A DNA stretch of 64,000 bases from Anaeromyxobacter terrae. Lineage in GTDB: Bacteria; Myxococcota; Myxococcia; Myxococcales; Anaeromyxobacteraceae. A program made the position numbers and the translations under genes. Below are positions 16,737 through 25,121 of the stretch, piece by piece (the stretch's first letter is position 1; each line of letters begins with the position of its first letter). A model generated the notes under the pieces. It had not been told where the DNA came from. It saw only the letters and a program-made list of their open reading frames with translations, and made no database searches. The stretch covers positions 1 through 64,000 of the forward strand of contig NZ_JALCYY010000014.1 in the NCBI RefSeq assembly GCF_022690685.1, read 5' to 3'.

Positions 16737-17579
16737 TCAGCGCGGCCTGGCGCGGGCCTCCCGCGCCACGGCGATCCGGTCGAGCAGCGCCGCGAGCCGC
16801 ACGCCCGCCTTCTGGAGCTGCGCCTCGACCTGCGCCCGCTGCATTGCGGCGTACGCGTCCGGGAGGACCAGGACCCGGCCGCCTCGCGGGGGCGGCCCGA
16901 GCTCCGCGTACAGCGCCCTCGCGAGGGCGTGCGACTCGTTCGCCCACGCGGCGGGCGAGAGCTCGGCGGCCGCGCGCGCGGCGTCGCCGGCGCTGACCTC
17001 GCGCGCGAGGGCGCGGCCCGCGGCGATCGCGCCGCGGCGGTAGAGGATCGGCTGGAGCACGTCCTCGTCCCATACGCGGTGGAGGCTCCGCGTCTTCCTC
17101 CCGCCGCGCGCGCGCCGCGTCTCGAGCTCGGTCCCGCCCCGCTCGCGCCCGTCCGCGTGCAGCGGCTGGTGGAGGTCCGCCACGAGGTGCACGAGCCAGC
17201 GGAACGCGTCCGCCCTGCGAACCGCGGCGTCTCCGCCGGAGAGCTCGGCGATCGCGCGCTCCAGCGCCGCGACGACGCACGCGTCCCTCGGACAGTCGCG
17301 CTCGCGCTCGTAGCCGGCCGCTTCGGGCGGGATGTTCACGTAGTGCCAGGGCCGCGTGGCGGGATCGCGCTGAGCGTCGGCCCAGCCGGCGACGTCGGAC
17401 ATGGGGGTCGCGCCGAGGAGCTCCCGCACGAGCCGCCGCGCCGCCGGCGTGAGCCGCTCCTCGGCGATCGCCGCGGCGACGCGGTGGCCCTGCGCGGACC
17501 AGGCGTCGGCGGGGAACGGCGTCGCGGCGAGCGCTGCGGCGAGCGAGAGGAGCGGGAGCGCGGCGGGGGTGCGGGTCAT
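16737..17579 (-). CDS. Secreted S1/P1-type nuclease
   Basis: S1/P1 nucleases are trinuclear-zinc enzymes that cut single-stranded nucleic acids. The start at 17579 gives a signal peptide (TPAALPLLSLAAALAATPFPADA) whose cleavage would expose the N-terminal Trp of WSAQGHRVAAAIAEERL, required as a zinc ligand in this family. Other ligands are visible in GWADAQRD, RPWHYVNIP, FRWLVHLVADLHQPLHA and LHRVWDEDVL. Length 280 residues is normal. The product should be periplasmic or extracellular and may provide phosphate or nucleosides from foreign nucleic acid. Confidence 0.9.
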   Translation of the reverse strand: MTRTPAALPLLSLAAALAATPFPADAWSAQGHRVAAAIAEERLTPAARRLVRELLGATPMSDVAGWADAQRDPATRPWHYVNIPPEAAGYERERDCPRDACVVAALERAIAELSGGDAAVRRADAFRWLVHLVADLHQPLHADGRERGGTELETRRARGGRKTRSLHRVWDEDVLQPILYRRGAIAAGRALAREVSAGDAARAAAELSPAAWANESHALARALYAELGPPPRGGRVLVLPDAYAAMQRAQVEAQLQKAGVRLAALLDRIAVAREARARPR

Positions 17580-17822
17580 CTGGCCTCGGCGGCGGGGGTG
17601 GGTCGGGAGCCTACCGCGCGGGGACCACGCCGGGCGCGGAGGAGCCGACCCGCGGCGCCCAGGAACGCAGCGGCCGCCTGCCTCGCGCCGGCGAGCGGAC
17701 GGCGATATCGACGGCAGGTGAAGCCAGCCTCGTTTGACGTTCCGTGTGGAACGGTCCCACCCGGTCACCCTCGCGACCGACACGCTGCGTCCGCTACGCT
17801 GCGCGCCGTCCGGGAGGGAGCC

Positions 17823-18479
17823 TTGTCGAGACGCTTGCTGTGGGTGACGTTGCTCGTGGCCGCCGCGGGCTGCATGCCCTACCACCGCGCCCGGCCCGGC
17901 GCCGAGACCTGGCGCAAGGGCGTGAAGACCGTGGGCGTGCTCCCGGCGATCCGGATCCTCGAGGTCGCGCCGGGGGGCGTCGAGGAGGTGCACGAGGAGT
18001 GGACGGAGCAGGGGGCGCGGAACGTCGTGAAGGCCCTCTCCGACGGCCTCGCGGCGCGCGGGCTCCGGCCCAAGGTGATGAGCTGGAAGACCGACGAGGA
18101 GCTCGACGACGTCCGGCTGCTCTACGCCGAGGTCGCCGAGGCGATCTGGCTCTACACGTATCCGCCGTACGCGTTCCCGTACAAGACTGAGCGGTTCGAG
18201 TACTCGGTCGGCCCCATCGGCCGGATCCTCGACCGCGCCGGCGCCGACGTGCTGCTCGTCGCGGCGGGCCAGGACAGCGTCGGCTCCGACGGCCGGAAGC
18301 TCTCCGTGTTCGCCGGGATGCGCGCGATGGCGCTCCTCACGCTCGGGCTCGTCGACCGGGAGGGCAACGTGGTCTGGTTCGACGTGTGGGGCGGCGCGGG
18401 GATCGACCTGCGCGAGGACGCCGACGTCCGCGCCTCCGTCGAGAAGCTCCTCTCGGAGCTGCCGGGGGCCATCCAGTGA
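17823..18479 (+). CDS. Lipoprotein of unknown function, first gene of a coupled lipoprotein operon
   Basis: The TTG at 17823 is favoured because GGGAGGGA lies 3-12 bases upstream and the product begins with a lipobox signal (LLWVTLLVAAAGC). The 218-residue protein has KTVGVLPAIRILEVAPGGVEEVHEEWTEQG, a helix-rich middle and GADVLLVAAGQDSVGSDGRK, then DREGNVVWFDVWGGAGIDLRE. The lay-out of a beta strand, helix and late VVWFDVWGG resembles GNA1162/LpoB-like lipoproteins that report a parameter derived from envelope state, but I cannot assign it. Its stop overlaps the GTG of the M48 protease gene (GTGA). Confidence 0.75.
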   Translation: MSRRLLWVTLLVAAAGCMPYHRARPGAETWRKGVKTVGVLPAIRILEVAPGGVEEVHEEWTEQGARNVVKALSDGLAARGLRPKVMSWKTDEELDDVRLLYAEVAEAIWLYTYPPYAFPYKTERFEYSVGPIGRILDRAGADVLLVAAGQDSVGSDGRKLSVFAGMRAMALLTLGLVDREGNVVWFDVWGGAGIDLREDADVRASVEKLLSELPGAIQ

Positions 18480-19630
18480 CCGCGCGCGTCCTCGGGGCGA
18501 TCGCCGCGGCCGCGCTCGTCTCCGCCTGCGCGATCGCGCCCCCGCGCGCGGCGCGCCTCCCGCCGATCACCGCCCCGGGCTTCGCGCCGGAGCGCGACGA
18601 GCGGCGGCTCTGGCACGAGGCCGAGGAGATGGACGCCCGGGCGAAGAAGAGCGGTGCCGTGCTCGCCGACGCCGGGCTGGAGCGCTACCTGCTCGGCGTC
18701 GCCCGGCGGCTCACCCCGCGCGCCGCGCTCGACCGGCTCGACGTGCGAGTGCGCGTCATCGAGGCGCCCGGCCTCTCCGCGTTCGTCTCGCCCGACGGCG
18801 GCGTGTTCGTGACGATGGGGCTCCTCGCGCGGCTCGAGAACGAGGCGCAGCTCGCGATCGTGATCGGCCACGAGCTCGTCCACGCCGTGAACCGCCACGC
18901 GATCGTCGAGTACCGCACGTTCAAGGAGGGCGCCGCGCTCGCGTCCGGGCTGCCGTTCGGGCTCGGCGCGGTCGGCACCCTGGCGGCCGTGACCGGCTAC
19001 TCGCGCGACCTCGAGCGCGAGGCGGACGAGGAGGGGCTCGCGTTCGCCGCTGCGGGCGGCTGGGACGTCGGCGAGGCGACGCGCCCGTTCGAGCACCTCG
19101 CCGCGTGGGTGAAGGAGGAGGAGATCGAGGAGCCGTTCGTCTTCGCCACGCACCCCCGGCTGGAGGAGCGGATCGAGAGCTACCGCGCGCTCCTCCGCAC
19201 CCGCTATGCGGGCCGGCGCGGCGGGGACCTCGGGCGGGAGCGCTACCTCGCCGCGGTGCGCGAGGTCGTCCTGGCGAGCGCCCGCCTCGACCTCGCCGCC
19301 GGCCGGTTCGGGCCCGCCGAGCGGGGCGCGAAGGCCTACCTCGCGCTCCGGCCGGGCGGCGCACAGGCGTACGCGCTCCTCGGCGACGTCGCGCGGCAGC
19401 GTGGCGGGGACGGCGCTCCCGGGGCCGCGCTCGCCGCGTACCGCCGCGCGGTCGAGCTCGACCCGCGCTGCCCCGAGGCGCAGCGCGGCCTCGGCCTCGC
19501 GCTCGCGCGGAGCAACGACCGGGAGGGCGCGCGGGCGGCGCTCAGGGCCTACCTCGCCCTCAGCCCGGCCGCGGTGGATCGCGCCTGGATCGAGGGCGAC
19601 CTCGCGGCGCTCGAGGGGAGGGCACGATGA
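18476..19630 (+). CDS. M48-family zinc metalloprotease lipoprotein with C-terminal TPR-like repeats (BepA/YcaL-like)
   Basis: The GTG at 18476 overlaps the upstream stop, and the product starts with a lipobox signal (AIAAAALVSAC). Residues about 80-230 form the M48 protease: LSAFVSPDGGVFVTMGLL, the zinc motif HELVH in IVIGHELVHAVNRHA, and the third-ligand helix SRDLEREADEEGL. Residues about 270-380 contain tetratricopeptide-like repeats (ALLGDVARQRGG, AYRRAVELDPRCPEAQRGLGLAL, ARAALRAYLALSP). This protease-plus-TPR order is that of BepA, a periplasmic protease that checks outer-membrane protein assembly. ATGA overlap links it to the next lipoprotein gene. Confidence 0.88.
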   Translation: MTARVLGAIAAAALVSACAIAPPRAARLPPITAPGFAPERDERRLWHEAEEMDARAKKSGAVLADAGLERYLLGVARRLTPRAALDRLDVRVRVIEAPGLSAFVSPDGGVFVTMGLLARLENEAQLAIVIGHELVHAVNRHAIVEYRTFKEGAALASGLPFGLGAVGTLAAVTGYSRDLEREADEEGLAFAAAGGWDVGEATRPFEHLAAWVKEEEIEEPFVFATHPRLEERIESYRALLRTRYAGRRGGDLGRERYLAAVREVVLASARLDLAAGRFGPAERGAKAYLALRPGGAQAYALLGDVARQRGGDGAPGAALAAYRRAVELDPRCPEAQRGLGLALARSNDREGARAALRAYLALSPAAVDRAWIEGDLAALEGRAR

Positions 19631-20196
19631 GGATCCGGCTCGCGACGCTCGCCTGCCTCGCCGCGCTCGCGGCGGGCTGCATCCACGACGAGGCGCCCTG
19701 GCGCGAGGTGGGCGGCAAGTACGACTCCGGCAACTGGTTCGGCCCGCGCATCTCGATGGCGCTGCCGGACGACTGGATGAAGCTCAACCACGTCGACGAC
19801 GGGCTCGTCGCGACGCGCGACGGCTTCAACCTGCAGGCGATCAAGATCCGGCGGGTCGATCCGGGCAAGCCGCTCCCGCACACGAAGAAGACGGTGACGA
19901 AGGGGATGCGGCCCAGCGAGCTCGCCGAGGTCCTCCTCGACGACCTGCGCAGCGACGGTTCGGTGAACGGGCTCAAGGTCCTCGAGACGCGCCCCGCGAG
20001 CATCGCAGGCGCGGCCGGGTTCCGGACCACCGTCGCGTTCAAGGACGCCTTCGGCCTCAAGGTGCGGGTCGCCCTCTGCGGCGTGCTGATCGACGGCCAC
20101 GCCTGGCAGATCGCCTACGTCGCGCCGGCCCGCCACTACTTCGAGCAGGACCTCGCCACGTTCGACGCGGCGCTCGCGAGCTTCCGGGTGCGGTGA
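19627..20196 (+). CDS. Lipoprotein of unknown function, third gene of the coupled operon
   Basis: The ATG at 19627 overlaps the M48 stop (ATGA). A lipobox signal (ATLACLAALAAGC, Cys18) precedes a 170-residue soluble domain: WFGPRISMALPDDWMKLNHVDDGLVATRDG, LQAIKIRRVD, a basic KKTVTKGM loop, and AGFRTTVAFKDAFGLKVRVALCGVLIDGHAWQIAYVAPARHYFEQDLATFDAALASFRV at the end. The pattern of a fitted curve-like sheet with WQI.Y.AP..YFE.D resembles PsbP/MOG1-like alpha-beta sandwiches of unknown function. Being coupled to a BepA-like protease suggests a common role in envelope quality control. Confidence 0.8.
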   Translation: MRIRLATLACLAALAAGCIHDEAPWREVGGKYDSGNWFGPRISMALPDDWMKLNHVDDGLVATRDGFNLQAIKIRRVDPGKPLPHTKKTVTKGMRPSELAEVLLDDLRSDGSVNGLKVLETRPASIAGAAGFRTTVAFKDAFGLKVRVALCGVLIDGHAWQIAYVAPARHYFEQDLATFDAALASFRVR

Positions 20197-20270
20197 GGGG
20201 CTCGCCGTCCTCGTGAGCCGAGCCCGCGGTGCATCGGCCCGAAGGCCGCCGCTGCGGTATCGTGCGCGCG

Positions 20271-21425
20271 ATGGATCGCGAGCGCGTGGCGCTGTACGTC
20301 GGGACGGTCGCGGCCTACGCCGACATGTACGTGACGCAGCCGATCCTCCCGCTGCTCTCGCGGGAGTTCGGCGTGGGCCCGGCGCGCGCGGGGCTCACCG
20401 TCTCGGCGGTCGTCCTCGCCGTCGCGGCCGCCTCGAGCGTGTACGGCCCGCTCTCCGACGCGCTCGGGCGGCGGCGCGTGATGGCGAGCGCGACGGCGGT
20501 CCTCTCGCTCGCGACCCTCGCCTGCGCCGCGGCCCCCTCCTTCGGCGCGCTCGTCGGTCTGCGCGCGCTGCAGGGCGCGTTCGTGCCCGGGATGACCGCC
20601 GTCTCGGTGGCCTACGCGGGCGACCGCTTCTCCCCCGCGGAGCTCGGGCGGGTGGTGGCCGGCATCATCGCCGCGTCCGTGGTGGGCGGGCTCGTCGGGC
20701 GCGTGGGATCGGGCGCCATCGCCGCGCACCTCGGCTGGCGCGCCGCGTTCGTGGCGTTCGCGGCGCTCACCCTCGCCGCGGCGGCGGTGCTCGCTCGGGG
20801 GCTCGCGCCGGGCGCGCGCGTGGTGGGGCGCGGGGTCGTCGCGGCGTACGCCGGGATGCTGCGCCACCTCCGCGATCCGCGCCTCGCAGGCGCCTACCTC
20901 GTCGGCCTCTCGCTCTTCTTCGGCTGGATCGGGATCTTCACCTACCTGCCGTACCACCTGTCCGCGCCGCCGTACGGGCTCTCCACCGCGGCGGTCTCGA
21001 GCGTGTACGTCGTGTACGCGGCGGGCGTCGTGGCCTCGCCGCTCGCGGGCAGGCTCTCCGGTCGCGTGCCGCCGTGGCGGCTCATCGGCATCGGCCTCGC
21101 CGGGGAGGCGCTCGGGATGGCGCTCGCGCTCGCGCGGCCCCTGCCGCTCGTGGTGGTAGGCCTCGTCGTGCTCGTGCTCGGCACGTTCACCGCGCAGGCG
21201 GTGGTGCCGGCCTTCGTGAACGCCTCGGCGCGGACCGCCAAGGGCGGCGCGAGCGCGCTCTATCTCGCCTTCTACTACGCGGGCGGGACGCTCGGCTCGG
21301 CGCTCCCCGGCCTCGCCTGGCAGGCGGGCGGGTGGGGCGCGGTGGTGGCGGTCTGCGCAGCGTCGGTCGGGGTCGGCCTCGCGGCGAACGCCGCGCTGTG
21401 CGGGCGCGGCGAGCCCGGGTCGTAG
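20271..21425 (+). CDS. MFS transporter (arabinose-efflux / drug-efflux type)
   Basis: A 384-residue protein with about twelve predicted membrane helices. It has the MFS signature between helices 2 and 3, GPLSDALGRRRVMASATAV, and a motif-C-like stretch VVGGLVGRVGSGAIAAHLGWRAAF in the fifth helix region. The opening MYVTQPILPLLSREFGVGPARAGLTVS is typical of YnfM/AraJ-like proton-driven exporters. The ATG at 20271 is not preceded by a strong ribosome site. The substrate cannot be predicted. A second MFS gene of the same general type is at 52481-53674. Confidence 0.85.
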   Translation: MDRERVALYVGTVAAYADMYVTQPILPLLSREFGVGPARAGLTVSAVVLAVAAASSVYGPLSDALGRRRVMASATAVLSLATLACAAAPSFGALVGLRALQGAFVPGMTAVSVAYAGDRFSPAELGRVVAGIIAASVVGGLVGRVGSGAIAAHLGWRAAFVAFAALTLAAAAVLARGLAPGARVVGRGVVAAYAGMLRHLRDPRLAGAYLVGLSLFFGWIGIFTYLPYHLSAPPYGLSTAAVSSVYVVYAAGVVASPLAGRLSGRVPPWRLIGIGLAGEALGMALALARPLPLVVVGLVVLVLGTFTAQAVVPAFVNASARTAKGGASALYLAFYYAGGTLGSALPGLAWQAGGWGAVVAVCAASVGVGLAANAALCGRGEPGS

Positions 21426-21451
21426 CGCTGCCGCTCCGCCTGCCTGCCGCG

Positions 21452-21943
21452 CTACTTCAGCAGCTTCACGAGGCCGAGCGCCCGGGACTGGCGCCGCGGG
21501 GCGAGGGCCCATCCGCGCCAGCTGCGCGCGACGCTCCGCTCGACGAGCTCGTGCGTCGAGAAGCGACCCGGGCCGGCGGTGAGCAGCGCGGCGGCGATCC
21601 CCATGAGGGCGAGGTTGAACTCGAACCCGCCGTTCACGTTCGAGAAGCCCTTCGGCGCGTGCACCTTCGCGACGGCGACCGCCTGCGTGCCGAGGATCGC
21701 GAGCGCGCCGAGCCGGGTGCCGATCCCGAGGATCGCGGTCGCGCCACCGAACACCTCCGCGAGGCCGGTGAGCGCGGCCCAGGTCGTCCCGGGCTTGAAG
21801 CCGAGCCCCTCGAACATCTCCCCGGTCTGCTTCGGCCCCTCGCCGCGCAGCTTCTGCAGGCCGTGGTAAATCATCGTCGCCCCGAGCGAGGCCCGCACCG
21901 GGACGAGCGCAACGTCCTTCGCGACAGCGGTCATCGAGCTCAC
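21452..21943 (-). CDS. DoxX family membrane protein
   Basis: DoxX-type proteins are four-helix inner-membrane proteins; some belong to quinol- or thiosulfate-linked redox systems, most are uncharacterised. The 163-residue product has ATMIYHGLQKLRGEGPKQTGEMFEGLGFKPG and LAEVFGGATAILGIGTRLGALAILGTQAVAVAKVHAPKGFSNVNGGFEFNLALMGIAAALL, the typical DoxX helix pattern. I prefer the GTG at 21943, which has GGGGGAG five bases upstream, over the ATG at 21934. Three other DoxX-related genes occur in the window (24260, 46880, 48852). Confidence 0.85.
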   Translation of the reverse strand: MSSMTAVAKDVALVPVRASLGATMIYHGLQKLRGEGPKQTGEMFEGLGFKPGTTWAALTGLAEVFGGATAILGIGTRLGALAILGTQAVAVAKVHAPKGFSNVNGGFEFNLALMGIAAALLTAGPGRFSTHELVERSVARSWRGWALAPRRQSRALGLVKLLK

Positions 21944-22064
21944 GAGATCTCCCCCCGGAGAAATCTGGTGCCCGGGGCGTGCACGACAAGCAGCGCGCCG
22001 CCTCACGGGCGCCGCCATGCCGGGCGGCGCACCGGGGGCCCGCCCGGGCCGCCGCGGACGGTGC

Positions 22065-22928
22065 TCAGCCTGCGCGCGGCCGGTAGGTGCCGACACGGAC
22101 CGCCGCGGTGACCCGCACCGGCTCGGGGAGCGCGGCGATCCGGGCGGCGAGCGCGCCGGCGTCGGCGTGCCACGCGCTCGGCCCCATGCCCACGAGCGTC
22201 CGCACCTCGGCGTGCCCGAGGGTGAGCACGCGCGCGGCGTGCGTCTCCCCGGCGAGCACGAAGCGCTCCCCGAGGCTCGCCTCGACGCGGTCGGCCTTCT
22301 CGGGGTCCACCGCGAGGAGGCTCAGGGCGTCCACGAGCGCGCCGAGGTGCTCGGGCGCGGGCGTGACGACGAGGAGCGCGCCGTCCTCCGAGAGCACGCG
22401 GTGGAACTCGGGACCGTTGCGCGGCGCGAAGACGTCGAGGACGAGCCGGGCCGCACCGCCGGCGATCGGCAGGCCGGCCCACGTGTCGCACAGCGCGGCC
22501 GCCGCCCGGGGGTGAGCGCGCGCGGCGCGGCGCAGCGCCGGCTTCGAGACGTCGAGCGCGAGGCCCGAGGCGTCGGGGAGCGCGTCGAGCACGGCGGCGA
22601 GGTGGTGCCCGGTGCCGGCGCCCGCGTCGAGGACGAGCCTCGCGGCGTCACCCCCGCCGGCCCAGGCCTCCCGCGCGGCCGCGACGAGCGCGTCCGTCAC
22701 GAAAGCGTAGTGCCCCGCGGCGAGGAACGCCGCGCGGGCGGCGATCATCTCGGCGGTGTCGCCCGCGTGCGCGCGGCGGCCGGTGTCGAGGCTCACGTAG
22801 CCCTGCCGGGCGAGGTCGAAGCTGTGCCCCGCGGGACAGCGCAGCGCCCGGCCGCTCCCGGCGGCGACCTCGGCGAGCGCCGCCGCGCAGAGCGGGCAGC
22901 GCAAGGCGTTCAGGATCTCGGCGAGCAT
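22065..22928 (-). CDS. rlmA: RlmA-like 23S rRNA (guanine-N1) methyltransferase
   Basis: RlmA methylates N1 of G745 (or G748 in TlrB homologues) in 23S rRNA hairpin 35. The 287-residue protein begins with the zinc-binding module LRCPLCAAALAEV followed by LRCPAGHSFDLARQGYVSL (Cys-x2-Cys and Cys-x3-His), which is diagnostic of RlmA. The SAM-binding motif VLDAGAGTGHHLAAVLD lies near residue 95, followed by GLALDVSKPALRRAARAHP and a DVFAPRNGPEFHRVLSEDG motif. Length is normal. It sits 57 bp downstream of the nitronate monooxygenase gene on the same strand. Confidence 0.9.
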   Translation of the reverse strand: MLAEILNALRCPLCAAALAEVAAGSGRALRCPAGHSFDLARQGYVSLDTGRRAHAGDTAEMIAARAAFLAAGHYAFVTDALVAAAREAWAGGGDAARLVLDAGAGTGHHLAAVLDALPDASGLALDVSKPALRRAARAHPRAAAALCDTWAGLPIAGGAARLVLDVFAPRNGPEFHRVLSEDGALLVVTPAPEHLGALVDALSLLAVDPEKADRVEASLGERFVLAGETHAARVLTLGHAEVRTLVGMGPSAWHADAGALAARIAALPEPVRVTAAVRVGTYRPRAG

Positions 22929-22985
22929 CGCGGCGGGCTTAGCACGAACCGCGATCGCTCGCGCGGGGACTCGCGTGCGCCGGCC

Positions 22986-24038
22986 TCACGCCCCCAGCTC
23001 CTCGACGAGGCGCCGGACGAGCTCCCGCGCCGGCAGCGCGCGCGCTCGCGCGACGCCCTGCCCGGCCCAGAGCGACAGGAGCTCGGCGTCTCCCGCGCGC
23101 GCCGCCGCGGTGCGCATCGGGCGCGTGAGCGCGTTCTGGAGCGGGTAGGGGAGGATCGCGCCCGGGTCCGCCCCCACGAGACGCATGAAGTCGTTCACGA
23201 GCCCGCGCGCCGGCCGCCCCGAGAACGCGCGGGTGAGCGCGGTGGTGTCGGCGCGCGCGGCGAGGAGCGCCCGCTTGTAGGGCTCGGACGTGCCGCCCTC
23301 CGGCGTCACGAGGAACGCGGTGCCGAGCTGAGCGGCGGAGGCTCCGAGGCGCAGCATCGCCGCGATGTCGCGACCGTCCATGAGCCCTCCCGACGCGATC
23401 ACCGGGAGGCGCACGGTGGAGACGCTCTCGCGGACGAGCTGCGCGGTGGGGACGAGCGCCGCCTCGAAGGGCCCCGCGAACGTTCCCCGGTGCCCGCCGG
23501 CCTCGGCGCCCTGCGCGACGACGGCGTCGACGCCGGCCTCCTCGAGCAGCCGCGACTCCTCGGCGGAGGTGGCGGTCCCCATCGTGAAGATCCCGCGCTC
23601 GCGGAGGCGCCGCAGGGCGTCCGCCGAGGGGATGCCGAAGGTGAAGCTGAACGCCGCGGGGCGTGCGTCGAGCACGATCGCGAGCTGGGCCTCGAACGGA
23701 TCCTCCGGCAGCGACGGGACCGTGGGCGGGGGGATCCCCAGCCTCGCATGGATCGGCGCGAGGAGCTCGAGCATGCGCTGCGCGTCTCCGCTCGCGCGCG
23801 CGTCCCACCCGCCGGCGAACAGGTTCACCGCGAATGGCCTCGCCGTCCTCGAGCGGATCTCGCCGATCGCGTCCTCGAGCTGCTCGGGCGTGAGGTATGC
23901 GGCGCCGAGGCTGCCGAGCGCGCCCGCCTCGGAGACCTCCGCCACGAGCGCGTTCGTGGGCACGCCGCCGAGCGGCGCCTGGATGATGGGGTGCTCGATC
24001 CCGAGCCGCGCGACGAGCGCGTTCGCCTGGCCTGCCAT
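22986..24038 (-). CDS. Nitronate monooxygenase (2-nitropropane dioxygenase family)
   Basis: This FMN enzyme family oxidises nitronates. The 350-residue protein opens with LGIEHPIIQAPLGGVPTNALVAEVSEAGALGSLGAAYLTPEQL and has the FMN-binding GVDAVVAQGAEAGGHRGTFAG with the catalytic His in AGGHRG. It continues with LPVIASGGLMDGRDIAAMLRLGASAAQLGTAFLVTPE and ends with ARALPARELVRRLVEELG. All blocks are typical of class I nitronate monooxygenases or related FMN oxidoreductases. It lies far from nos genes and has no obvious pathway neighbours. Confidence 0.9.
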   Translation of the reverse strand: MAGQANALVARLGIEHPIIQAPLGGVPTNALVAEVSEAGALGSLGAAYLTPEQLEDAIGEIRSRTARPFAVNLFAGGWDARASGDAQRMLELLAPIHARLGIPPPTVPSLPEDPFEAQLAIVLDARPAAFSFTFGIPSADALRRLRERGIFTMGTATSAEESRLLEEAGVDAVVAQGAEAGGHRGTFAGPFEAALVPTAQLVRESVSTVRLPVIASGGLMDGRDIAAMLRLGASAAQLGTAFLVTPEGGTSEPYKRALLAARADTTALTRAFSGRPARGLVNDFMRLVGADPGAILPYPLQNALTRPMRTAAARAGDAELLSLWAGQGVARARALPARELVRRLVEELGA

Positions 24039-24259
24039 GCGGTCTCTCCCTTCGCACCCGGCGGCCTCGCGCGAGTCCCTGGGGGGGCGCCCGCGGAGGT
24101 CGTCCCGAGGCTTAAGGTGGGAGGCGGGGCGGCGTCAGGCCCGCGCGGCGGGACGCCCCGTCGGTGGAACGCCGGCGATCGCGCCGAGCGTCCTTGCGAG
24201 GCCGACACCCGAAGGGAACGGTGGGAACTCGGCGCCCGCCTCGGCGTGTCCCAGGCGCC

Positions 24260-25114
24260 ATGCAACCGACCTCGCGCGCCGATCTCTCCCTCCTCGTCCT
24301 CCGGCTCCTCGCGACGCCCATCTTCGTCGGCGCAGGGGTGAAGCACCTCGTCGCCTCAGGCCGCGTCGCGGCGCGGCTCGCCGCGGCGCCGCACGCGGAC
24401 CTCGCCCTCGCGCTCGCTCCCGCACGCACGCTGGTCGTCCTCTCGGGCGTCGCGCTCCTCGCCGGCGGGCTCGCGCTCTTCACCGGCCTGTTCACGCGCG
24501 CTGCCGCGCTCGGCCTCCTCGCCGTGCTCGTGCCGATCACCGTCACCGTGCAGCTCGGCGCCGAGACGAATGGGCCACTCCTCAAGAACGTCGCCATCGC
24601 GGGCCTGCTCCTGCACCTCGCGCTCTCGGGCGCGGGCGCGTTCGCGCTCGACGCGCTCCTCTCCCGGCGCTGGCGTCTGCGCGCCGGCGCTGCGGGCGCG
24701 GCCATCGCGGCGGCGCTCCTCCTCGCCGCGGGAGGCCTCGCGCCGGCCTCGACGGCGCGGGCGGCCGAGCCGCCGGCCGAGCGGCGGGTCGTGCTGCTCG
24801 TGCAGGGGGCCCAGCAGCTCGACCCGGTGCTCACCACCGCCGGGCAGATGCTCGCCGGCCGTGGCCTCCCGGCGCGCGAGGTGCGCGTCATCGCCTGCGG
24901 TGGCGCGCTCGAGGCGCTCCTGCGCGGCAGCCCCGCGGAAGGCCAGGTCGCGAAGGCGACCGCGGCCGGCGTCCAGCTCGTCGCCTGCGGCCTCACGCTC
25001 GAGAAGAAGGGGATAGAGCCGTCACGGCTGCAGGCCGGCGTCGGCGTCGTGCCGAACGGCATCGTCGAGGCCCTGCGGCTCGAGTCGGAGGGCTGGCTGT
25101 CCCTCGCGCTGTAG
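24260..25114 (+). CDS. Fusion of a DoxX-type membrane domain with a DsrE/DsrF-like domain
   Basis: The ATG at 24260 begins MQPTSRADLSLLVLRLLATPIFVGAGVKHL. Residues 1-150 form a four-helix DoxX-like membrane domain (LTGLFTRAAALGLLAVLVPITVTVQL, VAIAGLLLHLALSG). A further hydrophobic segment ending ASTARA (about 155-172) leads to a soluble C-terminal domain of about 110 residues, predicted outside the cytoplasm. That domain opens ERRVVLLVQGAQQLDPVLTTAGQMLAGRG and carries REVRVIACGGALEALLRG and GVQLVACGLTLEKKGI, like DsrE/TusD-type sulfur-handling proteins with a Cys in VACG. The membrane-plus-DsrE arrangement suggests a role in sulfur or redox transfer; no partner is adjacent. Confidence 0.75.
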   Translation: MQPTSRADLSLLVLRLLATPIFVGAGVKHLVASGRVAARLAAAPHADLALALAPARTLVVLSGVALLAGGLALFTGLFTRAAALGLLAVLVPITVTVQLGAETNGPLLKNVAIAGLLLHLALSGAGAFALDALLSRRWRLRAGAAGAAIAAALLLAAGGLAPASTARAAEPPAERRVVLLVQGAQQLDPVLTTAGQMLAGRGLPAREVRVIACGGALEALLRGSPAEGQVAKATAAGVQLVACGLTLEKKGIEPSRLQAGVGVVPNGIVEALRLESEGWLSLAL

Positions 25115-25121
25115 CCCCGGC

